Source of the DNA: Lethocerus indicus
Taxonomy: Eukaryota; Arthropoda; Insecta; Hemiptera; Belostomatidae
Assembly (NCBI GenBank): GCA_019843655.1
Contig: JACDQD010000103.1
Coordinates: forward strand, 2,170,001-2,234,000
DNA: 64,000 nt
Reading direction: 5' to 3'
In this document: piece by piece, positions 1 through 12,900 of the stretch
Layout: the number at the start of each line of letters is the position of its first letter
How positions within the stretch are numbered: the first letter of the stretch is position 1
Made by a program: the position numbers and the translations under genes
Notes under the pieces: generated by a model
Told to the model about the DNA's origin: nothing
Seen by the model: only the letters and a program-made list of their open reading frames with translations
The model's database searches: none

Positions 1-2104
1 CTGCTGGGGAGGATCCGACAACAACGGCCCCCGCCCCAACCACCGCTTTAGGAGTTAGCGTTTCGTCTAACCGCCCCCGCGCCTGGTTTAATTCCGCCCC
101 CGGGCTTGAATTATACCTGCGGGCCCGGCCGAAATTTAGATCATTGTCTGGCATAGGTTCTGGGGTACATTCGTCTCCCGGTCTAGCTAGGGGGCGTGGG
201 CTGTTCTACCAAGGTGTTCCCAATCCCCCCCTCTGTAATCCGAAGTGGGAAATCCGATGGCCTGAATATGGAGCACAGAACTCCGAGAACATTTTCGCAC
301 CTTTTATGAACTTTTAGTTTATTTTAGGTCGGTTTGTTAGGCATGACGTGGCATCAGCTGCATAAGAATGCTTTAATTTAATGAAAGGGTTTAAAATATC
401 TCTAATAACTTGTATGCATCTCATTACGAAATTATTTCTATTTATTTTAATTAACCGGCAATAAACCATTTTATATTCAAAACACCATCAAGTTTTTAGA
501 TCATAAACGATAATCGATTTTTCAAATAATTTAATTATGAATTTGGCAGTAATGCTATCACCTGTATTTCGTACAAATACATTAACTGGAGGTTTTTAAA
601 GATATGCTGTGTTCATTTTTTTAATTAGATGGTTTCATCAGAGTACTAACGGAAAGGGCAAATGAATGGGCTTCAAAATCTTAAAAAGATTAAAGAGTGC
701 ACTCCATGTAAATTGTAACCCTTCTGTTGGCTATGTGTATAATATAAATTACCTGAGGTTCAATTTAATTTTTAAAAGATTTTGTAATTTAGTATGTATT
801 ATTCCGTGGAATTTATTCTACATAGTTCTAAAATATTGAACGTTTCGGCTGAAATTTTTGTAAATAGATGTACTAATTTTTAATTTGAGATTTAGATAAG
901 GTTTAAATAAGCAAATCACACATTTGTTTACGTATTTCAATAGTTCCTGACGTGTCGAACCACCGCATTTTGTACTTTAATTAAGCCGGCTCGTTATCGA
1001 TATCAACATTATTAAAATACAATGGAGAACCGGTTTGCACGTCAGTAACCTGTTTGGATGCAACAATGGTTACATATTTTTCCGTGTTCTTTATATCGTT
1101 AATAAACCGTATTGTAATGTGTCGGGCTGAGGTGCGCCTCCTCTACCTTTAAGTGGCGCGATTTCAGTAATTATCATCCCACTTTACAATGTTTTTATTG
1201 ACACGCATTCTGTCCTTATAAAAAGTATAAACAATTGTAAGCATAAATTATAAACATTTTTTACATGTGTGGAGAATACAGGGATAATAAATTAGTTTAC
1301 ATTTCTAAAAAAAAATGTTAATTAAATTTAGATTGCTTTCAATGTTTAAAATAATGATTTTACAAGAAATCGTTTTGTCATAATTACATATTCCAATGAA
1401 TGTACCTTTTAATGAATGAATGAATGAACGTGCTTTTAAGAAACACAACAGATTTTAATTATATTGGTATATAGAATACTCTAATGGTTGAATATAAAAG
1501 TTGAAAGGTTGAACCCAGCACACGGTAACATACCTGGCTGTAAGCAAAAGATGAGGACCTACCCCAGAAACGAAAATACGTATGGAACCGGCAACCGAAA
1601 CGTGTGCTTTAATTGAATATTTTTCATTGAGGTAGATAATTATAGATTAATTTACCGCCCGCTCTCGATTTCGATTCAATATCGGAGTATAAAGGGAAAG
1701 GAGTTTTCACGTTCGCAATCCTTTCGGGCAAAACAATAGGGGCCAGGTGGGGATGGGCGCGCCGGTTCTCATTATAAAATGCATTAGAGATGTTGGGCAG
1801 AGGTTTGGCTGCTCTGTATGTAATAGGCCGGGCGGTACCGCTCTGAATACCAAGCGGGAGGGACCCACCCTACATAGTAATACTCAGGTAGACCGGGGGA
1901 GTCGGATTACCGGCCCTGTTAGCCGGTCTGGAATAGACCTGTACCCGTGGGCCTCCACTCCAATGCTACCCCTACCCGTTCGGACAAATGGAACTGGTTT
2001 CCTCAACCCCTCGCGCCAGTCATCTCCCGCATTCCCTTCGTGCCGACTGCAGCTAATGAGCAAATCGCTCTCCGAGTGATTAACACACTTTCCTTCGTCT
2101 ACAG
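1..2104. other. Non-coding stretch, GC-rich at both ends
   Basis: I recognise no gene. The first ~240 bp are GC-rich with C runs, then the sequence turns strongly AT-rich until about 1740. A short (AATG)n run of 4.5 units lies at 1411-1428. A GC-rich block at about 1740-2050 carries a 110-codon frame (1747-2079), but it does not begin with ATG, matches nothing I know and has no coding-like composition, so I read it as chance. On the minus strand a good acceptor-like site lies at about 1544-1560, without a partner exon. Confidence 0.6.
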
Positions 2105-2155
2105 TAAACCTTGAAGATAAGTCTGTTTCTGACCTGCGCGAGCGGTGGGTTTCAG
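2105..2155 (+). CDS. Candidate 51-nt internal coding exon, unknown product
   Basis: Seen directly: a pyrimidine-rich tract ending in TACAG stands immediately before 2105, and the stretch ends in TTTCAG followed by GTTAAG. The reading frame that starts after two bases is open for 16 codons and reads NLEDKSVSDLRERWVS, a hydrophilic, helix-like peptide; the other two frames hit stops. Entry and exit are both phase 1, so the exon could be skipped without changing frame, as cassette exons often are. Strong acceptor/donor pairs within 60 nt with one open frame are expected a few times by chance in 64 kb, so this is only a candidate. No homologue recognised. Confidence 0.25.
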
Positions 2156-3240
2156 GTTAAGTTTTTCCTACAGTCGATTCCCAGAGGAAATAATAATGAA
2201 GCGTACTGGTGTCGTTGTGGGATTTAATTGAGATCTACTCGGAGTACATTCTAATTCGAGATTGACAGAAAACGGCGAAATTTGAATCAAGAATAGCCCG
2301 TAGGCGTAAATTAACTATCTGGGAATCATAAATTAAACGCCTACGCGATCAAATTTTGTTTCAGCACGAATCTTCTTTTCATTCATTCGGATCACTTCTA
2401 CCCTCTGGACGGTAATTTACTTTTCCATTTTAAATATTAGTCCAGTTTGTAGGTTACGTTTTCCCCACTGCGATGATCCTTTAACGGTGTCACTTATTCT
2501 CTCTTCGGAAAAGGAAATCTCAGTTTTCAGTTTATCTAGCTATATTCTAATTACACGGCAGGGGGATTCCCCTACATAACTTGTGTGGGAACTCGTTTAT
2601 TTGTTTCACTCCTTCTTGAAATATACTTTGAAATCAGATCTCATTAAATAACAGAATTGAAATAACAAATCTTGTTCAAATATCGTAATCACGTAGAGTT
2701 ACGGAATAGTACGGTATGTTTGAAAGCCACTAAACTGTATTATTTGTTCTCGTATTGTTACCAGTTAAAGTTTCTAGAACGAATTTATTATAATTAACTA
2801 CCTCCAGTAGCGTTTTTCTAAATGATCTACATACGTTAAGCAAACATTCCTAAGATTCAAGCATCGGATATGATCTTACTAATATTGTTCCTTAATATCT
2901 TGTACAGTTTGAAAGAAATAACGATTGTTCAAATTTGTAAATGAAATGTTTCTTTGTATTGTTATTTTTATGCCAACCGTTTGAGAGTCTAGTTCAGGAG
3001 TCTGCTAAGGTTTAAAATTCCTCGTAAACAGGATTTCTAACGATATTTGTCCGCAGACTAGTATTTGATATTTTTACGATCCATGAAAAATTTATAATGT
3101 TAATGCAGTAATCAAATCTCTCTGGACGGCATTTTTAACGACGTAATTTATCTCGGAAGCCAGAGTGGAGTTGTACATATAACACTGGCTGTACGGGCGT
3201 AAAAAGTTTTTTCCTTTTTTAAGGGGGGTGGGTTATTCAA
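2156..3240. other. Non-coding AT-rich stretch
   Basis: AT-rich sequence with scattered stops in all frames. No repeat, RNA or exon seen. Confidence 0.6.
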
Positions 3241-3540
3241 ATGATGGCGGCGATCCGGGCCCAGAAGTTACAACCTTCTCATCCGGCCACTTTTATCGGT
3301 TTTAGTAATTCCGGGTGGCAATCAAGCGGGAAATGGCCCTCTCTTAACGTTCACACTGACGCAGAGAGCGTCATGCGTGGGTGGCACTGTTTTATGGACT
3401 ACAGGGAGGGGTTGGGAGAGCGGGGGGGTGCCATCTCGGACGACAGGTCTGAATCGTCCGAGGCGCGATTACCTCTTACCGACATCCCCGTTGGGGTCCT
3501 CGTCCTCAGGTGTGTCACTCGTCCCCCCGAAGACCATTAA
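3241..3540 (+). CDS. ATG-initiated 99-codon open frame in a GC-rich block; doubtful
   Basis: The frame opens with two ATG codons followed by GCGGCG, and stays open for 99 codons through a GC-rich block. The translation is mixed in composition, with no signal peptide, membrane segment or motif I recognise. A weak donor (CCTCAG followed by GTGTGT) occurs near 3510, so an exon ending there is conceivable. Stop codons are AT-rich, so long frames arise easily by chance in GC-rich DNA, and two overlapping frames (3377-3601 and 3510-3701) are open too. I lean towards non-coding. Confidence 0.12.
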   Translation: MMAAIRAQKLQPSHPATFIGFSNSGWQSSGKWPSLNVHTDAESVMRGWHCFMDYREGLGERGGAISDDRSESSEARLPLTDIPVGVLVLRCVTRPPEDH

Positions 3541-6154
3541 TACTGTTCTGGCTGCTCGGACACAATGCGGACTCGGAGCCCCCGACCCACGGCCTCCTTG
3601 ATCCCTATCTTTCACGGTCCGGGCCATTAACTCACTTTAGGGCCGCTGTTACTCTCCTGCCCTTTCGAACCGCAACCGCGTCAATGCCCCCAATCGTATA
3701 AACATTTGCAAGATTTTTAGTATTCCCCCTTTTAAATATTTTCATTAAAGCGTTCTTTTTTTGTTCACTCGTTGATTGGCAGAGTAACATTATTGGACAG
3801 TAACAGTGTAGAGTGCAGTGACCCTCCCAATTTATAAACTTAAAGTGTAGTTCAAACTGCAGAACACCAACAAGGAATAGGAGAGCTAAAATGTTTTGCG
3901 AATTCAAAAATTAAATTTCTGTTTTCAACCGCTTTTTGTTCTATTAATACCATCGCTGCGAAGTATTATAGAACTATCGTTGTCCGTTAGAAATTTATTT
4001 TCGGATATTTGTCATTTTACAAGATATGTCATGATTCTTCACTGGGCCTTTGATTAAGTTCTCATTCCTGCTTATTCAGTAGTTGTGACATCATCGTATG
4101 CGTCGCATGCCAGGTTTCAGTTTTTCAAAAACACCCCGACCCAGTCGTTAGTAATGTCGTTTTTCCGTGCGGTAGTCCCGCGGGCATATTCCCCGGGGTG
4201 TGCGGGGGCCCGAGTATGTCGGGGCCATCCATCTTAAATAGTTTATTTTCCTCCGCCGGCCCTCCCTTTCCAGTGTCCGGGCGGAGGCGCCGATGATTTA
4301 TTCGCCGGACGCCCCCTGCGGGCTGTCGTGCCCGGCAACAGTTTCCTTTTGTGGCCCCCCGCTGTGCCTGCAGAAGGAGTCGCGTCGTGAATACGAGGTG
4401 TTGTCGGACAAAGTGAATTAATGTACAGTCGCCTCCAGCCCCCCACCCCCCACCCTGTTTACCCCCCGTCTGTTACTCTGTTTGCGCCGGGTGCGTGTAA
4501 TTCCGCGCTCAAATTACAACCTGATCCGCCGGAGTCTAAAAATGCGCCCGGCCTGGATGGAACCGCCACGACGATTTCTCATTTCGCCCCCTCCTTTTCG
4601 GGAGTGACAAATGGCTTTTAGAAAATTGTCGCGACCCCATGTTTTTGCGTAATTTGTAAAGCACGCCGTGTCACGAAGCCGGGGAGCATTTATTCGATAC
4701 TGAAATGAACTTTCGTGCTTTGTTCCGTCTTACTTCGAATAAACGGCGGGCAAACTGAGGGTAGTAAATCCGTGTATACAGTACAAGGTGTCAATATGTG
4801 TGTATATTCTAGTGCCTAATATACTAATATAATTTTTTTTATTGTCCGGTGTCTTTTCTGGCCTTTTTTGCACGCGTGAAAATTCCTAACGCTGGCGATT
4901 AATCACCTCCTCAGGGGCCCGTGTAGCTTTGCACCCCGTCTCCTCAGACGAAGGGAGCCTGCCCTTTAGGGAAGGTGCTAACTGAAAACAAGGCTTGGCC
5001 GTGATGCGGGGTGCGTGGATCCCCGCTAATGAACGGGAGCCAACTCTCCTCCCGCGTTCAATTTGCTTTGGAGCCGTTCCAGGTCCTAAATCTGCATGCT
5101 TTTTAACAACGCGTTACGTTCGTTCACTTGTTGGCCTGTTCGAATGGAATTGCGCGTCCTGCTTATCTGTCGTATTTAAAAGGGGATTTACCTGAAACAT
5201 TATCTTCTAATTGTTGCCAAGGGGAAGAAAAAATTTATTCGGTGCAATTATGTTTGGATTAGCAAGTTTTCCCGAAATAAAATCTTATTTTCTCACCACT
5301 CTTGGTATTTTGAGACATAATGTATTTTCTTAAATACTCTGGACCCTAATCGACCTCCAGATAAACGTCTTAGACTGCTTATTTTCATAAAATAATTTCA
5401 CCGAACGATAAATAAAGAATAAAATCTTATTCACAAATATAAATTCAGAGTTTTAGGTGTTGTTAATATGGAGTTTATTAAAGTGCATTTTGAAATGGTA
5501 TTCCAGGTTCTAGTTTTGTTATATAGAACAGCAGGTTTTTGCGATAACCCTCGGATCTGGCAGTGCGGGGGTTGCCCTTCAATAGAAGGCGTTAGGAGTC
5601 TTGCCAAATCCCCGTGTAATGAATGTGTCAAATAATTTGTCCCGCTTAGCCCGGGCCCGCCTCCAGCCGAGCGGCCACCCAAGCGGTTTTCGATTTTCCA
5701 TTTTTTCCCCGGGCCTCGTGTTTTTGCCTAGCTGCGCAGATTCGGCCGCCGGCTTCACCTTTCAGGCGGAACGAGTCATTTTTCAAAATTTAGGAATGAC
5801 CAGTTCATTGATTTTTCTTAGAAATAGGCAATAGCACAAATGATGCTATTTAAGATTGGTTGCAGTTTAAGATATGCGGGGAGTTACGGCGTTTTACGAT
5901 GCCTACAAATGAGGAAAAGGTTAATATTCTTCATAGATCATTTTCAGAGTTCATTTTCTGGCTCCATGAAGCTTCCTGTTTAATTGGTATTTCAATGTCT
6001 GTGAAAATGAATTAAATAATTGGAGCCTCTAAAATTGATTGTTATGTTTTTTTATCATACTCTTGCTAGTCATGCGGTCCCCCACCACAGTACAAATTGC
6101 ATTGATAGTGGAAACAGGATGTCCCGCAAGCGACCCTATCCTGAAATGACTCAC
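3541..6154. other. Non-coding, with a GC-rich block at about 4140-4620
   Basis: AT-rich up to about 4130, then a GC-rich block with a C-rich G-quadruplex-type tract at 4439-4467 (listed separately). A good acceptor-like tract ends at 4947 and is followed 27 nt later by a weak GTGCTA donor; I do not annotate it as an exon. Several open frames of 60-90 codons in this stretch overlap each other on both strands and look like chance. Confidence 0.55.
4439..4467 (-). other. G-quadruplex-type tract (G-rich on minus strand)
   Basis: On the plus strand C runs of 6, 6, 3 and 6 are separated by A, A and TGTTTA. The minus strand therefore fits the G3+ N1-7 pattern with four runs. It lies inside the GC-rich block at 4140-4620. 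Folding is a prediction from the pattern only. Confidence 0.5.
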
Positions 6155-6268
6155 CACGATACTGACGTAAAAGCTACTGAAGATGGATGACATGCGAAGT
6201 TGGAAGATCGAAAAAACTATAGTAGTTATTTCGCTGCTGAGGCCTACTGGAATTTCCATGAATACCAT
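6155..6268 (-). CDS. Candidate 38-codon first or internal exon, minus strand
   Basis: Reading the minus strand from ATG at 6268-6266, 38 codons are open and end in ATCGTG, followed by a consensus donor GTGAGT (plus-strand ACTCAC at 6149-6154), phase 0. The peptide is rich in Ile, Phe, Ser and Val and could be a membrane or signal-anchor segment. The frame continues past the donor to a stop at 6029. No upstream promoter was identified and no family recognised. Only the donor quality and the open frame support it. Confidence 0.18.
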
Positions 6269-9200
6269 GTATTGTCAGAGTCGGGCGGCGGTTGATACAT
6301 TATTCTGGAATTACAGGCAAGCCGTCACGGGAAGTTTTCTGGGACGGGGCTACGACGAAAAAGCCTCCTTTGTGCCGCTAACAAGAGCCGCCCATGAATA
6401 ATCCCCCCTCCCGCCCCTACCGAGCTTTTTAAGTACAGGCTTTAATTCTTCCCCGCCTCTATTCTGTTTGTGAAGACGGAAAACAAAAAAGTTTTGTAAT
6501 GAAATATGAAACCGGCAGTTTATCAGAGCCGCCCCGGTTGTGCATCCCTCTCCGCTAAAGGAACGACTATTTCTCATGTAAGATACATTTGCGGTCGAGT
6601 TGGAGCTTTATAATATGGGGCTGAAATATTTGACCGACTTTCGTCCGATTATTAACGGCAGTTACGATCCCCATCGGTGTACGAGCTTTTTATGTCCTTA
6701 GCTTCGGATAGTTCTGACATTCTATGAGTTAAATCATGAGGTCCTGTTTCCAGTGAAAACACCCTTTTTTTAGTAGTATTAGACTTCTAAGGAAAACTTT
6801 AAACGTTTTCCTAAAATAACAAATTGTGGGAAATAAAAAGAATGGTGTACCGCGGCAGACATGACCAGGAAACAAGAGGTAATCTCGAACATTCTTGGAC
6901 TTGCACATTCCCGCCTGCTACTAAACGGGGCAAACTCCAATGCAACAAATACTGAACAGACTTAACAATAGCGTATAATAAAAGATTAATTAATTCGATA
7001 TCTCGTCAGTTTATCATTCAGCGTCAACAATAGCTTCCGAGCTAAAGAAGTGGTTACGGAAATAAATTCAGTACCGAGTTAAATGCAGAGTTAAGTAAGT
7101 CGGTTGAGGAAAAACCGTTTTATCAGTTTCGCAAATAGACTGGCGCCCGGATAAAAGGGTCCTCCGAGGAGTGGAGGAGGCCGCGTTTCTTCACGGTTTT
7201 AGTTAGCGACCGAAACTCAATTTTAACGGCAAACGGTTTTTTAGGAGCAACACGTCCCGGGCACGGGGCGGCGCTGGACTACGGAGTCGGAACCGCTGAC
7301 TGCTCGGTATTTCCGAGCTATCCGCTGTTACGTAAAGGGAATAGGAATGAATGGGGCGTGCTCGGACCGCCGTGAAGGCCGCCGACGTGCCTCCTCCCGG
7401 CTCGCAATTCAATACTGCACTCCCCCCTAGTCCCCGCTAGCTCTGAATGCTGTTTGCTGACGTTTTTATTACGGAACTTCCCCTCCCGATTCTATTTATA
7501 TACATATATATTGTATTTATTGACGTAAGGAATATTCTCGTTAAAAGACAAAACGGTGAGGTCCATCTTTCCATACAGAAAAAATAGTGTGATTGAGTAA
7601 GAGCTGTTTTAATTTGACTAAAAATAATTTTATTTACTTGTCCTAAGTTGTTTGTGGCTCAAGGATACTATGCATTCCATACAATAATTACAAGTATTAC
7701 GGCTGTTCCCATATCCGGGGATATTCAAGGCTGATATTGATAAGTGCCGACAATTTTATAATAACTAAATATTGTCAATTCTTTCACCGATGTTACGCCA
7801 CGCACTTCGTATTATTTATTGTGATTTGTGAATTGAATTATTTCGATAATATGCTGCCTCAACTCCAATATAGTTGCGGGTGTAAGAAACATTTGATTCG
7901 GGACAGAGGATGTGTCCACCGTACGGAAATTCGCAATACAACGAAATTACATGATATAGTACCGAGCCAGGTTTCTTTTTCGAACCATCGACTTTATCGA
8001 CTTTATAATTGCAAATTACACGGTCGGCGCGGCTGATGTGGTGGGGAGGGGTTGGGAAAATGACAGTGTCGTTAATTCCTGGTCGCGTAAATTCCCGTTT
8101 TACCGCGTTAGTTCGTCCTGCGACTAGTCATTACCGGGAATACGGCCCGTGGGACCCCGCCTCCGCTCTGACATCAGCCCAGTCGATATTCATGCGTCTG
8201 TTTACATTAAAGTAATACTTTATTAGAGGGGTTCTGTTCTGTGCGCCCCTCTCCTAATATCTAGGGAGGAGGGGGAGGGATTCCATTTATCTTGCGAGGG
8301 GGCTTCGAGGATCTTATATTTACATCGGTGCCCGAAAGTCCGACGTTCCACCTAGAACAATGGGTCCTCTACTTATGACAATAGATTTATTAACTCTCTA
8401 ATTTCTTATCGAATCATTTTCTCCAAGAGTTTATTTCCCCGTTTAAATTTCCAACCGAATTTATTACCTCTCGTAAAGCGTAGGGCATCTGCTTGTAATA
8501 AAGATTACATAAAGCTATTCTATAATCTAAAATTGCATTTAAATGTTTATTATAGTCTATTCTATAATCTAAAATTGGTTTATTCTACAATTAACTCTTG
8601 ATTGTATGTTTTGGACAGTAAGGCATGTCCATTTCATTTTTCAGTTAATGTAATCTACAAGCCTAGACGTTGGATCAGCCTTGCCGAACTGGCTTCGAAT
8701 TAAACCGAAATTAATTTTCAACATTAAATTTCAACAAAGTTTATTACGTCGTATTTATAAATCAGTTTACAAAGTCTAGTGAATACTTAAGTATTCTGTA
8801 CTCGTTTGGTAGTGTTTCGTCCTGAAGTAAGGTGACGAAGTGTAGGTGTGAACTGATGAACGAGTACCGAAAGGGGGCGTTTTTGAAGCCGATCCGAGGG
8901 GCTTACTAAGCCCGTTCTTGGGGCACTCGACGGCCCAACTCGAAAAATCCAAATCTACAGCCCCTATTCTGGGCACCTCCCAGAGTGGGCCTATAGGCCT
9001 CGCGTGTCTCTGATGGGGCGGCGGGACATATTTACAAGTGCAATTTCCTCCCGGGCGCCGGCCATTAGGCTGGCGCGTGAACTCTTGGTTTGCGGCTCCC
9101 CTCCTATATCCTCCACAGTTCCCAACTGCCTACCGCTTCATTATACCGACATCGGTGCCCACTTCAGTCCGACAAGGTTACTGCCCTTAACCGGGTCCTA

Positions 9201-9913
9201 TTGTCTCTTGTATTCCAATCTTCTTGCCGCCATAAAAAGAAACTATTATTACTCCCTTCTCCACATACCCTACCATACGTATGGCGGGAGGAACATCTCT
9301 GTTTGGAGTACACATCACCGGGCACTGGGTTATATACAATAATAAAAGAAAACGGTATAAATTAAATTACCATCATTTTTGCGATCTATCTCCACTCCTT
9401 GGGTGAAATAATAGTATAATGTATCTAAAATATAGCATTATAAGTATTTTACTGTAGGAGCCTAAAGTAAAAACGATCGATAGCCACTTGATATAATAAG
9501 CGGGTGCCGAGCGCCGCAACCTCAGAACTGGTTTACGCTCATGGGCATAGTTTTTTGTCTGGAGACGTAGCGTGTCTGTCCCCTTGTTTATAACTTCATA
9601 CGTTGTTCTCAATTAATGAGGACGTTAATAACTCATGAAACCCGTTAAGTTATATGTCGTAGAGATGTCACTGCTTATGGACATCTTTACTTATAAATAC
9701 ACCGTTTATTTTTGGCTTTCATTATTTAAAAAATTCAAACATTCTTGTTTTTCCCAAACATATACCTTATAGTTTGGTTTCAGAAACATATAATTACATA
9801 CAATACGACATACCTAGCGGATACGCTATGCTACGTTGACACTAGCGCTAATTAAAAATATCGTGCGCTTTTTTCTTACAGAAGTTATTACCTTACACTT
9901 TTTTTTGTTACAG
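6269..9913. other. Non-coding, AT-rich with GC-rich blocks
   Basis: No recognisable gene. GC-rich blocks lie near 7230-7440 and 8880-9200, where overlapping frames of 66-112 codons occur in several registers, a sign of chance opening. A 21-bp exact direct repeat at 8515-8577 is listed separately. A good acceptor-like site ends at 8644 (CATTTTTCAG) and is followed by 19 open codons to a TAA at 8701, but there is no clear poly(A) signal. Confidence 0.55.
8515..8577 (+). repeat. Exact 21-bp direct repeat, period 42
   Basis: The 21-bp sequence beginning CTATTCTATAATC and ending AAAATTG occurs at 8515-8535 and again, without mismatch, at 8557-8577. The 21 bp between them do not repeat, though GTTTATTCTACAATT just after 8577 resembles a third, decayed copy. 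Likely a local duplication by slippage or repair. Confidence 0.85.
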
Positions 9914-9956
9914 GAACCGTTCGTTGTAGTCAAGAATTTCATCGCTTCGTTAAAAG
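9914..9956 (+). CDS. Candidate 43-nt internal exon
   Basis: A long T-tract ending in TTACAG lies immediately before 9914, and TTAAAAG followed by GTAAGA stands at the other end. Two frames are open: phase 0 entry gives EPFVVVKNFIASLK, phase 1 entry gives TVRCSQEFHRFVK. A second acceptor-like site (CTTACAG) lies about 30 bp upstream, so tandem acceptors are possible. Which frame would be used cannot be told. A further acceptor ending at 10951 begins a frame that would continue in phase from the second reading. Unrecognised product. Confidence 0.22.
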
Positions 9957-12900
9957 GTAAGAAGAACTTCGTCTAGATACAAACTTATTAGGTGCTAACT
10001 TATTTTTATTCCAAAATTATTATCTCAATGTGTATAATGCTTATTTTATTTTATATTCGTCTTTTATTTAATACCCACATAATGATCGATGTTTCGATCA
10101 GTTCATTTTAACCTTAGTATTTAATGTCTATGAATCGGAAATTCACCGATCCCTGGGACACGCGACGGACGAAACAAATCCCCGGAGCGATATTTTTCTT
10201 AAACGAATTGTTGAATTAATTAATCCCTCCTTTTTTTTAAAGCAATTTCTTCTTCGACTGGAATGGCGAGATTAATACACCTTTTCCGTTTTGATTTATA
10301 TCCATTTCTTAATACCTATCCCCTTTCCCCTGACACCTCGGTTACACTCGTTTTTAATTCCATAATTGAATAGAATTCGCGATTTAGGAGGAATTATAGG
10401 GTCAAAGTTGTCGTAACAAATGGGCTTCAATTTTAATTCAATTAATCACGAGGTTTCTCTAACTCGAAGCCGGATTTTGATTCCGTCGTTTATTTTTCCT
10501 AAAATAAATTCACCGGTAATTTAATCATCGTAATACTGTTGATACTTTAAATGCTTGTGCATGATAAGAATTTCCTATTAATAATAAATTGCATCAGATA
10601 TTAGTGACGATTTTCAAGACTATTATTTTTGGTTTGTAGTAAAGTATTCGTTTGGTGGACAGAGTTTAAATTGAGATATTCGATTTCAATTTTGTCGAGA
10701 CGAATATAGATAAATCTCGGGGACCACTTGCCGTGATATCGAAGAAACGTAATTTCCGCCTCACAAGAACTCGGGTGTCCAGTCTGGAGCAAATGCGGCT
10801 TCGGTTGTGGTTTTCTTTGGGCTGTTTTTTTCTGCTATTTCAATTATACATTCGATTGGATTCTGATCGTATCACAGATACGGCGACACCGGTGGGTGGT
10901 ATAATAAGATTTGAAACAAGTTATTTTCATTCTTATCTTACTTTTTCTCAGTGACGTCAGTGGCATTCCGCTAATAGTGCAGACCGTCAGCTCCTCACCT
11001 TCGGCACACGTTACTGGCTCCCTGAAATTTATCGGTGTTTAAGCCTTTTCAGGTGTTTTTTCGCTTATGGTTTATCATATTGTATTGCGATTTAAAATTA
11101 CCTATTATCCGGTCTGCTTTCGTAAGAACCGTTCCGATCATTACGTGAAGCCCCCACGACCCAACAGTTTAAAAAATTCATTTTTTAACCTTGATTGAGG
11201 TCATTAACCTGCGCCTTGAATCAAGTGCAGAAGGCGATCGTCTTTGACTAGTGTCACGCGATTTTCACTTGTTTTGAAACGAAAATTGGGACGGAAAGCC
11301 TTCTGGTGGATCTTCCGACTTTGTCCGGAGTCAATTACCAGACGCAGGCGAAATCAGGCCGTGGCCCAGTTCTATAATAGGTGGGGCCCGGGCCCTCTCC
11401 CCCCCCAATGTTGAAAAATCTCTCAAATATTAACGGGCGCGGTTTTAATTCGGGGAGCTCATGAAATATTCCGGGGGCGGTCGCCCCCTCGGCCCGAGAC
11501 AAAGGGTTCCTCTGGGCCTAATGAGCAGCAAAAGTTGAGAAGGGTTCTCAACTTGATTTCGCTCTGATTTTTTTTAATGTCAGGTACTGGAAAATATGTA
11601 TAAAATCGAGTAAATATATAGAGAGAGTACAGAACTCTGTGCGAGGCGAGTTGCGTGTTATTTTTCCGGAAAAATTTCGATATCCTTATCATTTATTAGG
11701 TTAAATCATTCTGTTCATTTTATTAAACCAATGAATGCTGTAGGCATAATTTATAGAACAAAGAGATATATTGCACCTTTTACTCTAGTCTATTCTATAC
11801 GTCGAGTCAATGACTCGAAATATTGCAATAATAGCAATAATGAAAAATCGCGGGATTATCACGATAAGGTTTTCCTTCAATTATATACTGTCTTTACAGT
11901 TCAGCAATGGCCGGGGAAAATTGTAACTGAAATTTCTGCAAATCCGTAGGATACAGATACCACCCTCGGTATTATCTCCCCCGACCCCTCCGTCAGCCAA
12001 ATATGCGAGTGATGAGCGTTGAAAACCTAATCCGGGCATTTGCATAATCCCCGGCGTCTTCGGGGGTTGTTCGGGCTCTGTCTCCCGTATATAATAATAA
12101 GAGCGCCACGCACCGAGGAAGTATTTGGAGTTTAGAGGGGGCCGATTATTAAGTCCAGGGGGGGGCCGTGTGTACTGCCCCCGAATATGTCGAGCGGTGT
12201 GAGGGGAGAAATATTTGAGATAACTGCGACTTCTCTCCGGTTTGAACTAATTTCATGGGCATTGGCGTAAACTTAATCTCCGTCTTAATTACCCGACCGA
12301 CGCTCCTTGGGCTGAGTTCTCAAATAATTCGAGGCCTACTATGAGTTATTCATTACAAAATATGCTTTTCAGAACTCTTGGTTTCATTTTAAACGCTTTT
12401 CAAATATGCTCAATAGCCATAAATCTTTATTTAAGTAAATAAATCCTTATTTCAGGAGCAAGAACAAAATAGGCGTTTGTTCTTTAAAACTGGTTTCTAA
12501 ATTAGGACTGTAGAAGTGGTTTTCAATTATTACCGGAAAATCAATAACTAATTTTAAACGAAATTAAATAGGCATGCCTGACCATCGATCGCGTGCCTGT
12601 CAGAAGCGGTCAGAAGTGAGTGGAGTAATTATTAAATTAACTATATTTTCGAAAATATTCGTTCTCGGCCGAGTCTATTAGGTGAATGTTTTAAACAATT
12701 TATTTTGATGAAATGAGCCCCGTATTTCCTTATGTACAATTAAACCATATAGTTTAATAGTATTAATGTATGTACGTATTTTGGAACTGCAGTCTCTGTA
12801 TTTGTAAAAGGTAGAAACCGACCTGTGGGCTCATCAACTTGTTCACTGTACGGGCATATTTTATCGAAGCAAACATCAAGTTGGCGGCACTAAAATAAAC

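Noticed and set aside
1747..2079. 110-codon plus-strand frame
   Set aside because: Does not begin with ATG, lies in a GC-rich block and has no motif or coding-like composition.
4948..4974. 27-nt microexon after a strong CTCCTCAG acceptor
   Set aside because: The donor GTGCTA is weak and 27 nt is too short to judge.
8645..8703. Terminal exon after CATTTTTCAG, 19 codons to TAA
   Set aside because: No poly(A) signal and no upstream partner; acceptors of this quality are common in T-rich DNA.
10952..11042. Serine-rich frame after CTTTTTCTCAG
   Set aside because: No usable donor; the frame ends in TAA just after a weak GTGTTT.
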